32,723 nucleotides of DNA, taken from the NCBI GenBank assembly GCA_017449135.1, contig JAFSKE010000037.1, positions 1 through 32,723 on the forward strand. The letters run 5' to 3'. Origin of the DNA: Synergistaceae bacterium. GTDB taxonomy: Bacteria; Synergistota; Synergistia; Synergistales; Aminobacteriaceae. The notes beneath the pieces were generated by a model that saw nothing but the letters and a program-made list of their open reading frames with translations, was not told the DNA's origin and made no database searches. Of the stretch, positions 25,285 to 32,568 are shown in pieces (the stretch's first letter is position 1; each line of letters begins with the position of its first letter). A program made the position numbers and the translations under genes.

Positions 25285-26332
25285 TGCTTGGAGAAATTGT
25301 TATTGGTTTTCAAGAATGCTGCTTAACACGGATCAATATGGAGCAATCGGTAAAAATGAGAAATTTATGAATTTACTGATTACAGAAATTGAACCGTTGA
25401 TAATTCTTGATAACCTCTCTGAAAGAGAGAAATATAAAATCTGCCGAGATACTTTGTTAAATAATTTGCAAAAATTTTCGGAGGGAGAATCAAAATCTGC
25501 AATACAACGAAAAAATTTTTATGATGAAATTGATAAAGAAATTAATTCACTTGATGATATTGCCGTATTCCTATTCACAATAAAACATATAATTCTGCCG
25601 ACAAATTCTGCCATGAAAAATATTCCGAATAATGACAGAGAATTTTGTTACGAATATGCGGGGAAAATTTTGAACTCTCTCGGGAAAAAATCTGTCGGAA
25701 AAATATTAACAATTTGGGACGATTTAGGCGTAAAAGGCTGTCTTAATGTGGAACGTGAAGAAATTATTACAGAGTTTACAAAATTGCGTAATACCCTTGA
25801 AAGCATGAAAATTTTTCCGCGAAACATTATAGAAGATAACGCCATCCTAACAGCATTTGCACAGGAATTTGAACGTAGAATGGGACAAAAAAGAAAAAGC
25901 AGAGCCGGAGGAAGTCTTGAAGATGTTGTTACATTTTTATTTGATTTTTACGGTCTTAGTTCTCACTCTGAGCCGGAGCATTTTCAAACTGATATTGAAG
26001 TTGATAAATGGTTTAAGTGTAAAGATAGCTGGTTAATCGGAATAAGCTGCAAAAGGACTTTACGTGAAAGATGGAAACAAGTTTCAAGTGCTGACGGAAA
26101 TATTTTGAGCAGACACAAAATTAAAGAAATATGGCACTTAATAACTTATGACAAAGATTTAAGCGATGACAAAATAACAATGCTTGGACAACAACGACAT
26201 ATCTTTTATTTGAATGACGAAAGCGAAAGATTTATTAATGCCTCAAATCACATCGGAATGAAAAATTATGTCAGACCATTGAGCAATTTAATTGACGATA
26301 TTGCAAAAGAACAGGGAATAAAACAAAAATAA
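25247..26332 (+). CDS. Type II restriction endonuclease with EcoRII-C-like catalytic core
   Basis: The 361-residue protein has a C-terminal PD-(D/E)xK-type core resembling that of EcoRII: KSRAGGSLED at 217-226, an acidic strand TDIEVDKWF at 248-256, and ISCKRTLRERW at 266-276. Lys269 and Arg275 have the same 6-residue spacing as the catalytic Lys and Arg of EcoRII. The first 200 residues are helical and not recognised; they may recognise the target. The start is GTG at 25247 with GGGAGAG just upstream. Position next to a methylase supports a restriction role. EcoRII proper is paired with a C5-cytosine methylase, unlike this one. Confidence 0.83.
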   Translation: MKQEKIHNIIYGSAWRNCYWFSRMLLNTDQYGAIGKNEKFMNLLITEIEPLIILDNLSEREKYKICRDTLLNNLQKFSEGESKSAIQRKNFYDEIDKEINSLDDIAVFLFTIKHIILPTNSAMKNIPNNDREFCYEYAGKILNSLGKKSVGKILTIWDDLGVKGCLNVEREEIITEFTKLRNTLESMKIFPRNIIEDNAILTAFAQEFERRMGQKRKSRAGGSLEDVVTFLFDFYGLSSHSEPEHFQTDIEVDKWFKCKDSWLIGISCKRTLRERWKQVSSADGNILSRHKIKEIWHLITYDKDLSDDKITMLGQQRHIFYLNDESERFINASNHIGMKNYVRPLSNLIDDIAKEQGIKQK

Positions 26333-26335
26333 GAA

Positions 26336-26364
26336 TCCCCTCGCATGAGGGGAATTTATTTTTT
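26336..26364. terminator. Bidirectional intrinsic terminator
   Basis: Stem TCCCCTC (26336-26342), loop GCAT, stem GAGGGGA (26347-26353), then a U-rich tract ATTTATTTTTT on the top strand. On the bottom strand the stem is followed by TTCTTATTTTTG. It separates the restriction gene from the convergent ACT gene, whose stop codon lies in the T-run. Confidence 0.88.
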
Positions 26365-26797
26365 ACAGTGCAGAAATCTCCGCCTGTTCCATGATTTTAA
26401 TTCCTGAATTGTTTAACGCTGATGTTGCTTTTGAATTGTCATTCACTCTGAAAATCATATATGCAGTCTCGGAAGTTTTGTTTCCTAAAATTGCGTACAT
26501 GTATTCAATGTTGATTTTTTCACCGTGCAGTATTTCCAAGACTTTGTTTAATCCTCCTGGAACGTTCAGAACTTCTACAGCTATAACGTCCGTAAGGCTT
26601 GAAACAAATCCTGCGTCCTTTAACACTGTTGCTGTTCCCAGAACATCATCAACAATTAATCTCACGATTCCAAATTCGCTCGTCTCTGCAAGCGACAATC
26701 CCCGTAAATCGATTTTCGCATCGGCTAAAACTTTTGTCATCTCATGAAGACAGCCGGGCTTATTTTCGAGAAAAACCGAAATTTGTTTTACACTCAT
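26363..26797 (-). CDS. Tandem ACT-domain protein
   Basis: Two ACT domains in 144 residues: the first from QISVFLENKPGCLHEMTKVL, the second from VIAVEVLNVPGGLNKVLEIL. ACT domains bind amino acids and regulate metabolic enzymes. Stand-alone tandem ACT proteins of this type (COG4747-like) regularly accompany phenylacetate-CoA ligase and indolepyruvate oxidoreductase genes, as here. It is probably a sensor of an aromatic or branched-chain amino acid for this operon; that part is inference. AAGGAG precedes the ATG. Confidence 0.9.
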   Translation of the reverse strand: MSVKQISVFLENKPGCLHEMTKVLADAKIDLRGLSLAETSEFGIVRLIVDDVLGTATVLKDAGFVSSLTDVIAVEVLNVPGGLNKVLEILHGEKINIEYMYAILGNKTSETAYMIFRVNDNSKATSALNNSGIKIMEQAEISAL

Positions 26798-26812
26798 AAA
26801 TTTTCACACTCC

Positions 26813-28114
26813 TTAGATTTTTCGATTGTCGATTACACGAACAGCTTTTCCCTCGCTGCGTACTATAGTTTTCGGAGCAACAAGCGTAACTTTCGCCGTT
26901 AATCCTAACATAGAACGTAAACCTTCAACAAGTTTTGCCTGTCTCTTATTCACTTCGCCCAAGTTATCCGTGAACATTTCCGGAGTCATTTCAACTCTTA
27001 CGTCAAGAGTATCTGTGTTATTAACTCTGTCAACAATAATCTGATAATTTGCAGGGTATCCCTGATTGATTAAAACTGTTTCAATCTGGCTCGGGAATAC
27101 ATTAACGCCCCTGATAATTAACATGTCATCGCTTCGGCCTTTTAACTTCGTCATTCTTACGTGAGTTCTTCCGCACGGGCAGGGTTCATAAGTCAAAGTG
27201 CAAATATCGCGTGTACGATAACGAATTAACGGGAAGGCTTCTTTGTCAAGAGTCGTGAAAACCAATTCTCCCAAACTTCCTTCGGGCAAAACTTCTCCGG
27301 TTTTAGGGTCGATTATCTCGGCGATGAAATAATCTTCGTTGATGTGCATTCCGTGTTGATCCGAACATTCAAACGAAACTCCGGGTCCGCATAATTCAGT
27401 TAATCCGTAAATGTCGTAGGCTTTAATCCCCATTGTTTTTTGAATATCCTGACGCATACTTTCACTCCAAGCCTCAGCACCGAAAATTCCGGCCTTCAAC
27501 GGAATATCATCAGGAGTCATTCCCATTTCCTTCATTCTTTCGCCTATGAAAGCAGCATAACTCGGAGTACAGCATAAAATTGTTGCCGACAAATCTTTTA
27601 TGAACATAATCTGGCGATCCGTATTTCCCGATGATGCAGGAATTGTCAGAGAACCGACTAAATGGCTTCCTCCGTTAAGTCCGGGACCTCCTGTGAATAA
27701 TCCGTAACCGTACGAAACTTGAACGACATCTTCATTTGTTCCGCCTGCTGCAACGATTGCACGGGCACACATTGTTTCCCAGATATGCAAATCGTGCTGT
27801 GTGTAGAATGCTACGACACGCTGCCCCGTTGTTCCCGAAGTCGATTGAATCCTTACACAGTCTTTAACGGGTTTTCCCATTAAACCGTAGGGATATGCTT
27901 TTCTCAAATCGTCTTTTGTCAGAAACGGCAGTTTGTGTAAATCGTCCTGAGATTTTATGTCGTCAGGAGTTAAATTTTTTTCCTGCATTTTTGCCCGATA
28001 ATACGGGACATTTTCCCACGCATGACGTACCTGCTTCAATAACCGCTCGTTCTGAAGTTCTTTAATCTTCTCGTGCGGCATACATTCAATTTCCTGCTGA
28101 TAATATCTTTCCAT
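26813..28114 (-). CDS. paaK: Phenylacetate--CoA ligase (aryl-CoA ligase)
   Basis: Adenylate-forming enzyme that activates aryl acids such as phenylacetate, or indoleacetate, with ATP and CoA. In 433 residues the ATP-binding STSGTTGQR is at 91-98, the YGLTELCGPG motif lies near the middle, and RYRTRD with a later KLKGRSDDMLIIRGVNVFP (hinge GRSDDML) mark the C-terminal domain. A CPCGRTH segment is typical of PaaK. With IorAB it can recover or make aryl-CoA esters during amino acid fermentation, giving ATP in the reverse, acyl-CoA to acid direction; the physiological direction is inferred. The iorB stop is 10 bases upstream. Confidence 0.94.
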   Translation of the reverse strand: MERYYQQEIECMPHEKIKELQNERLLKQVRHAWENVPYYRAKMQEKNLTPDDIKSQDDLHKLPFLTKDDLRKAYPYGLMGKPVKDCVRIQSTSGTTGQRVVAFYTQHDLHIWETMCARAIVAAGGTNEDVVQVSYGYGLFTGGPGLNGGSHLVGSLTIPASSGNTDRQIMFIKDLSATILCCTPSYAAFIGERMKEMGMTPDDIPLKAGIFGAEAWSESMRQDIQKTMGIKAYDIYGLTELCGPGVSFECSDQHGMHINEDYFIAEIIDPKTGEVLPEGSLGELVFTTLDKEAFPLIRYRTRDICTLTYEPCPCGRTHVRMTKLKGRSDDMLIIRGVNVFPSQIETVLINQGYPANYQIIVDRVNNTDTLDVRVEMTPEMFTDNLGEVNKRQAKLVEGLRSMLGLTAKVTLVAPKTIVRSEGKAVRVIDNRKI

Positions 28115-28124
28115 AATAAAAACC

Positions 28125-28697
28125 TTATGCCTTCTTTCCTAATTCAAACGCTTTCAAATTGACTTCCAAAAATTTTTTCGGAACACAAAAATTAATTGCT
28201 TCGATCCATTTTGATTCTGGAATGTCGAAATAATGGCTCAATCTTCCAAGCAATACTAAATTTACAGATTTAACGTTCCCTGCCTCTTCAGCAAGTTTAA
28301 CGCAGTCAAGAGCATCAACTTTAATGTTTAACGCTTTGATTTTGTCGAGTAAATTTTCGGGATAACTCATCGCACCTGTTATAACGGGCATAGGATCGAT
28401 TTGCTGTGTCGAAGTTACGATTTGTCCTTCAGGTTTCAGATATTCGAGCCATCGTGCAGTCTCCAAAATTTCAAATGAAACAATGAAATCTGCTTCTCCT
28501 TTGTCAATTACGGGTGAAAAAACTTTATCGCCGTATCTGACATAAGTAACAACGCTTCCGCCCCTCTGACTCATTCCGTGAACTTCAGAGACTTTGACAT
28601 CGTAATTTTGAGACGTTAATAAATGTCCGAGCAGTTTACTTGCCAAAACACTCCCCTGACCTCCGACTCCGACAATCATAATATTCTTCGTAGTCAT
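28125..28697 (-). CDS. iorB: Indolepyruvate:ferredoxin oxidoreductase, beta subunit
   Basis: Gamma-type pyruvate:ferredoxin oxidoreductase domain protein of 190 residues: MIVGVGGQGSVLASKLL, then EVHGMSQRGGSVVTYVRYGD. It forms the enzyme with IorA that oxidatively decarboxylates aryl pyruvates to aryl-CoA and reduces ferredoxin. The start is placed at ATG 28697 (MTTKNIMI), one base after the iorA stop, with GAGGG in the upstream end of iorA. The frame is open 16 codons further into iorA, but those residues do not fit the family. Confidence 0.95.
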   Translation of the reverse strand: MTTKNIMIVGVGGQGSVLASKLLGHLLTSQNYDVKVSEVHGMSQRGGSVVTYVRYGDKVFSPVIDKGEADFIVSFEILETARWLEYLKPEGQIVTSTQQIDPMPVITGAMSYPENLLDKIKALNIKVDALDCVKLAEEAGNVKSVNLVLLGRLSHYFDIPESKWIEAINFCVPKKFLEVNLKAFELGKKA

Positions 28698-28698
28698 G

Positions 28699-30429
28699 TT
28701 ATTTTCCCTCACTTTCAAAAGCTCCGAACTTACAAAGCTGTTCACAGACTCCGCAGCCTACGCACAAAGTGTTATCGACATGAGCCTTTTTATTTTTGAT
28801 TGAGAGAGCAGGGCAGCCGATTTTCATGCACGATTTACAGCCTACGCATTTTTCGGTGTTGACTTTCAAAGACGGATTGTGTTTCACGTATTTTAATAAA
28901 GCACATGGCCGACGTGAAATTATTACGCTGGGTTCATTGGCTTCGAGTTCTTCTTTTAAGGCTTTGTCGCATTCTTCAAGATTGTAAGGATCAACAACTC
29001 TGACACGATTAAATCCCATTGCACGACACAAATTTTCGAGATTAATTTTTCCCGCAGGATCGCCCTTAATGTTAAATCCTGTTGTAGGGTTTTGCTGGTG
29101 TCCTGTCATTCCGGTTATGGAATTGTCGAGAATTATTACGATTGAATTGCTTTGATTGTATGCAATATTCGCAAGTCCCGTCATTCCTGAATGCATGAAA
29201 GTTGAATCGCCGATTACTCCGACAACTCTTTCACCGCCCTTAGCCTTGTTAAATCCGTGTAAAGCACTAACCGAAGCTCCCATGCACAACGTCATTTCCA
29301 TTGCTGAAAGCGGAGCAACTGCCCCAAGTGTATAACAGCCAATATCGCCAAGAACCGTGCATTTATTTTTGCTGAGCGTGTAAAACAATCCCCTATGAGG
29401 ACAGCCTGCACACATTACTGGAGGTCTCGGAGGTATCTGCTCATTGAGTTTTGAAGTTGAAATTTTTTCGCCCGAAATCTTTTCACGAATTATATTTTGA
29501 TTCAATTCTCCTTCAAGTGAAAATAAATTTTTCCCCTCAACCTCAAGCCCAAGAGCCTTACAATAGTTTTCAATAAAATCATCAAGTTCTTCAACGATAA
29601 TTAAACGTTTTACGGACTTAGCAAAATTTTTGATTTTTTCGTCAGGCAACGGCCAAATCATTCCAAATTTCAAAACCGGATATAAATCCCCTAACGCTTC
29701 TTTTACATATTGATAACTTGTTGAAGATGTAATTATTCCGATTGAATTATCTTGCCCTGATTCGATTTTGTTAATTTCGGTGTGTTCGGCAAAATCTTTT
29801 AATCGTCGTGTTCTCTCTTCAACTATCGGGTGTCGTTTAATTGCGTTTCCCGGCATCATGACGTATTTAGCAATATTTTTTTCGTACGGCTTTTTAGGAG
29901 CTTCAACACGTTCATGAATTTCAACAAGCGATTGAGAATGTGCAACCCTTGTACACATTTTCACGATTACTGGAGTGTCGAATTTTTCGGAGATGTCATA
30001 AGCAAGTTTGAAAAAATCTAACGCCTCTTGAGAATCCGAAGGTTCCAACATCGGAATTTTTGAAGCCCTCGCATAATGCCGTGAATCCTGTTCGTTTTGC
30101 GATGAGTGCATTCCCGCATCATCAGCAACACAAATTACCATTCCTGCATTAACTCCGGTATACGAAACCGTAAATAACGGATCTGCTGCAACATTTAATC
30201 CGACATGCTTCATTCCGCAGAAGCTGCGTTTACCTGCTAAAGATGCTCCGAAAGCTGTTTCCATTGCGACTTTTTCATTCGGAGCCCATTCGCTGTAAAC
30301 TTCGTCGAATTTTGCAATTTCTTCCGTAATTTCCGTGCTCGGTGTTCCCGGATAACTTGATGCGACACAACAGCCTGCTTCATATAATCCTCTTGCTGCT
30401 GCGGTGTTTCCCTGCATCAACTGTTTCAT
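28699..30429 (-). CDS. iorA: Indolepyruvate:ferredoxin oxidoreductase, alpha subunit
   Basis: Thiamine diphosphate- and iron-sulfur-dependent catalytic subunit. The order is a pyrimidine-binding domain at the N-terminus (SSYPGTPSTEI), the CAGCPHRG segment with GDIGCYTLG, the thiamine diphosphate site GDSTFMHSGMTGL with LDNSITGMTG, and two 4Fe-4S motifs at the C-terminus (CVGCKSCMKIGCP and CVGCGVCEQLCKFG). The ATG at 30429 (MKQLMQGN) is chosen because AAGGGGG lies between it and an earlier in-frame ATG at 30450. Length 576 is normal. It leads the operon iorA-iorB-paaK-ACT used in fermenting aromatic amino acids. Confidence 0.96.
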   Translation of the reverse strand: MKQLMQGNTAAARGLYEAGCCVASSYPGTPSTEITEEIAKFDEVYSEWAPNEKVAMETAFGASLAGKRSFCGMKHVGLNVAADPLFTVSYTGVNAGMVICVADDAGMHSSQNEQDSRHYARASKIPMLEPSDSQEALDFFKLAYDISEKFDTPVIVKMCTRVAHSQSLVEIHERVEAPKKPYEKNIAKYVMMPGNAIKRHPIVEERTRRLKDFAEHTEINKIESGQDNSIGIITSSTSYQYVKEALGDLYPVLKFGMIWPLPDEKIKNFAKSVKRLIIVEELDDFIENYCKALGLEVEGKNLFSLEGELNQNIIREKISGEKISTSKLNEQIPPRPPVMCAGCPHRGLFYTLSKNKCTVLGDIGCYTLGAVAPLSAMEMTLCMGASVSALHGFNKAKGGERVVGVIGDSTFMHSGMTGLANIAYNQSNSIVIILDNSITGMTGHQQNPTTGFNIKGDPAGKINLENLCRAMGFNRVRVVDPYNLEECDKALKEELEANEPSVIISRRPCALLKYVKHNPSLKVNTEKCVGCKSCMKIGCPALSIKNKKAHVDNTLCVGCGVCEQLCKFGAFESEGK

Positions 30430-30462
30430 AAAAATTTTTTCCCCCTTCATAATTTGCCGAAA

Positions 30463-30490
30463 ATTTTAACACTGTATTTTATTTTGTGAA
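30463..30490 (-). promoter_or_regulatory. Promoter of the iorAB-paaK-ACT operon
   Basis: Reading leftward, TTCACA (30490-30485, five of six matches to the -35 consensus) and TAAAAT (30468-30463, -10) are 16 bases apart. Transcription would start near 30456, about 27 bases before the iorA ATG. Confidence 0.5.
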
Positions 30491-30509
30491 TATATCATAA
30501 AATTTCATT

Positions 30510-30515
30510 TATAAT
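30510..30515 (+). promoter_or_regulatory. -10 element for the HEPN-S1-ankyrin gene
   Basis: Perfect TATAAT reading rightward, 55 bases before the ATG at 30571. The hexamer 17 bases upstream, TGAATA, matches the -35 consensus at only three positions. A GGAG precedes the start codon by about 12 bases. Confidence 0.35.
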
Positions 30516-30570
30516 AATTCTGAAATATATATTAAAATAAAACAAAAATTTCACGGAGAAAAATTATATT

Positions 30571-32298
30571 ATGCAGAGCAAGTTTGAATTTCTTAATGAG
30601 ACGTTCCCGAAACTTGCAGGCTATGGGAAAAAAGCAGAAAAAGCATTAAACTTCGACAAAAATATTTGCCTGCTGAACCTCGGAAGAATTGCCGAAGACA
30701 TAACAAAATTTTTATACGAGAAAAATAAAATCAGACATAAAAATCCGGAGGAATTATTGAAACTTGGAATAATCGACGAGAGCATTTATCAGAAGATTAA
30801 TTCTTTAATCGAAATCGGAAATGACGCATTGAACGAAGATTATAGTTCCGAAACCGCCTGTCTGAGATTAATTAATTCTGCTTTGGATTTATGTAAATGG
30901 TTTGTTAAGCAGTCGAAAAGTGATAGCAGATTTGATTTTTTAGCGGATTATTTTCCGTCATCTGAAGCAGTTCCGATTTTGTCAGAGCTTGCAGAATTTG
31001 GGAGGGAGGCCGAACAGAATTTATTTTCAAATACGAGATACAGCGTTATGTGTCTCGGCGACATTGGAGAATCGATAACTTATCTTTTGCTGAATATCAA
31101 CAATTTTCATAATGAAAGAGATCAAATCGACAGAATAAAAATCCTCAAAAATCATTCAATCATTCCCAATCACATTGCGGATATTCTTCACGAGTTAAGA
31201 ATGGCACGCAATCAGGCTATTCATTCAAGATATAATTTAATTTCAAACACTCAAAATTTATTGGAACAGGCTTTTAATGTGTGTGAATGGATTTTTGTAT
31301 TTTTAATCTCCGACAACGACATAATAAGATGCGAAATCACCGATGAAGATGAGAATAATGTTTTTGTCAAGATCGGCAGAATTTCGGGAATGGCAGAAAA
31401 ACAGGAAAATGAATTTGAAATCGGCGAAAAAAAATTATTCCGTGTAATCGACACTCAATACGAAATATTAAAATTAACTCCCGAAAAACAAAATCCATGG
31501 ACGACACTTGAAAGAAATTATAAAAAATACAAAACGGATCAGATTGTCAAGGCAAAAATTAAATCTTTTTCAAAATCAATCGGTGCTGTAGTTGAATTTA
31601 GGGACGGCCTGATTGCGAGGATTCCTGATTCTGAACTTGGGCGAAAAACTTTCAGCATTTCCAACAGAGCATTAAAATATGAAGTCAAAGCAAAAATCAA
31701 ATGGATAGACCCTAAACATTATCCATATATAATTATGTCAGCAAAAGATGTTGAAAATCTCGAATATGAAATAAAAAATCAAGAACGTAAAGAGAATAAA
31801 AAACTCAGAGAGAAAAAGCAAGAGCAACCGAAACGACATATTAAATCCCGAAACAGAATTAAATCGAAAATAAGACAAATTACAGGAGGGACAGTAAGAA
31901 TGACAAAAACGAAAGACGAATATCAAAAGGAATTTTTGAGAATTTGCAGATCAGGTTCAGAGCATGAAATTCAAGAGGCAATTAACGCAGGTGTGAATGT
32001 GAACGTTAAAAATAAATCGCTTTCGACAGCATTAATGTTTGCAGCGAAGGATAATACTGCACAAGCTGTTGAAATTTTAATTCAGGCCGGAGCATATTTA
32101 GACGCAATAGACATTTTCGGAAACACAGCGTTAATTTATGCTTCGTCATTTAATACTGATGATGTTGTAGAAGTTTTGATAGATTCCGGAGCAGACGTTG
32201 AGATGCAAAATATTTCGGGATATAGGGCACTTGATTATGCAAGACAGAATTATAAACTTGAGGACACTGAAGCGATTAAAAAATTAAAAATAAATTAA
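30571..32298 (+). CDS. Tandem HEPN/DUF4145-like, S1-like and ankyrin-repeat protein
   Basis: Multidomain protein of 575 residues. Residues 1-115 and 117-245 are two copies of one helical domain (compare FEFLNETFPKLAGYGKKAE with FDFLADYFPSSEAVPILSE; both end in LC-W/CEW). They resemble DUF4145, which belongs to the HEPN-like group. The second copy has RNQAIH (Arg213 to His218), the R-x4-H form of the HEPN RNase motif; the first copy has lost it (GNDALN). Residues about 252-395 hold one S1-like and one clearer S1 domain (VKAKIKSFSKSIGAVVEF, GLIARIPDSEL), expected to bind RNA. A very basic linker (402-435) leads to about three ankyrin repeats (450-570). The combination is unusual. Possible role: RNA-targeting defence or stress protein (inference). 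Confidence 0.82.
   Translation: MQSKFEFLNETFPKLAGYGKKAEKALNFDKNICLLNLGRIAEDITKFLYEKNKIRHKNPEELLKLGIIDESIYQKINSLIEIGNDALNEDYSSETACLRLINSALDLCKWFVKQSKSDSRFDFLADYFPSSEAVPILSELAEFGREAEQNLFSNTRYSVMCLGDIGESITYLLLNINNFHNERDQIDRIKILKNHSIIPNHIADILHELRMARNQAIHSRYNLISNTQNLLEQAFNVCEWIFVFLISDNDIIRCEITDEDENNVFVKIGRISGMAEKQENEFEIGEKKLFRVIDTQYEILKLTPEKQNPWTTLERNYKKYKTDQIVKAKIKSFSKSIGAVVEFRDGLIARIPDSELGRKTFSISNRALKYEVKAKIKWIDPKHYPYIIMSAKDVENLEYEIKNQERKENKKLREKKQEQPKRHIKSRNRIKSKIRQITGGTVRMTKTKDEYQKEFLRICRSGSEHEIQEAINAGVNVNVKNKSLSTALMFAAKDNTAQAVEILIQAGAYLDAIDIFGNTALIYASSFNTDDVVEVLIDSGADVEMQNISGYRALDYARQNYKLEDTEAIKKLKIN
31900..32298 (+). CDS. Putative nested gene: stand-alone ankyrin-repeat protein from an internal start
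   Basis: Inside the preceding gene and in the same frame, AGGAGG at 31884-31889 lies 10 bases before an ATG at 31900. This is a better ribosome site than that of the full gene. The product would be 132 residues (Met444 to the end): a short charged cap (MTKTKDEYQKEFLRI) and about three ankyrin repeats (ALMFAAKDN, NTALIYASSFN, GYRALDYARQN). It starts exactly at the ankyrin domain boundary, after the basic linker. It may be an intragenic partner or inhibitor of the full protein, or a relic of two genes that fused. Confidence 0.55.
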   Translation: MTKTKDEYQKEFLRICRSGSEHEIQEAINAGVNVNVKNKSLSTALMFAAKDNTAQAVEILIQAGAYLDAIDIFGNTALIYASSFNTDDVVEVLIDSGADVEMQNISGYRALDYARQNYKLEDTEAIKKLKIN

Positions 32299-32328
32299 CG
32301 AATCAAGCCGTCAGATTGAAAAACAAAC

Positions 32329-32370
32329 ACTTGAAGCGGAAGAGTTGAGTTTTCCACTTCAAGTAATTTT
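32329..32370. terminator. Hairpin between convergent genes, likely terminator mainly for the minus strand
   Basis: Arms 32329-32341 and 32351-32364 pair over 12-13 bases (ACTTGAAG with CTTCAAGT, then GGAA with TTCC, one mismatch). On the minus strand it is followed by GTTTGTTTTTC, a good U-tract. On the plus strand only AATTTTC follows, so termination of the HEPN-S1-ankyrin transcript would be weaker. Confidence 0.6.
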
Positions 32371-32568
32371 CTACACGACAGCAATTCCGAGAGATACAGC
32401 AAGATTACGAATGACATCTCCGGAAAGTTTGCTGATTTCTTCAATTAACGAAAACGGCAGATTTTTTTTCAGCATATCTCTTGCGACACGTTCTCGATCA
32501 TCATGTACCGCTTTTTCAATATCTTCCTCGAAAAGATACCTGAATGTATCTCTGAACACATCGTCCAT
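32371..32568 (-). CDS. Putative nested small C-terminal product (RpnS-like)
   Basis: Within the partial gene and in frame with it, AAAGGAGG (32584-32577) lies 8 bases before the ATG at 32568, a near-perfect ribosome site. The product is 65 residues starting MDDVFRDTFRYLF. Rpn nucleases are known to encode a separately translated C-terminal domain that inhibits the full-length toxin. The frame upstream stays open for 51 codons to the edge, which favours a gene within a gene over a simple separate gene, but the latter cannot be excluded here. Confidence 0.58.
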   Translation of the reverse strand: MDDVFRDTFRYLFEEDIEKAVHDDRERVARDMLKKNLPFSLIEEISKLSGDVIRNLAVSLGIAVV

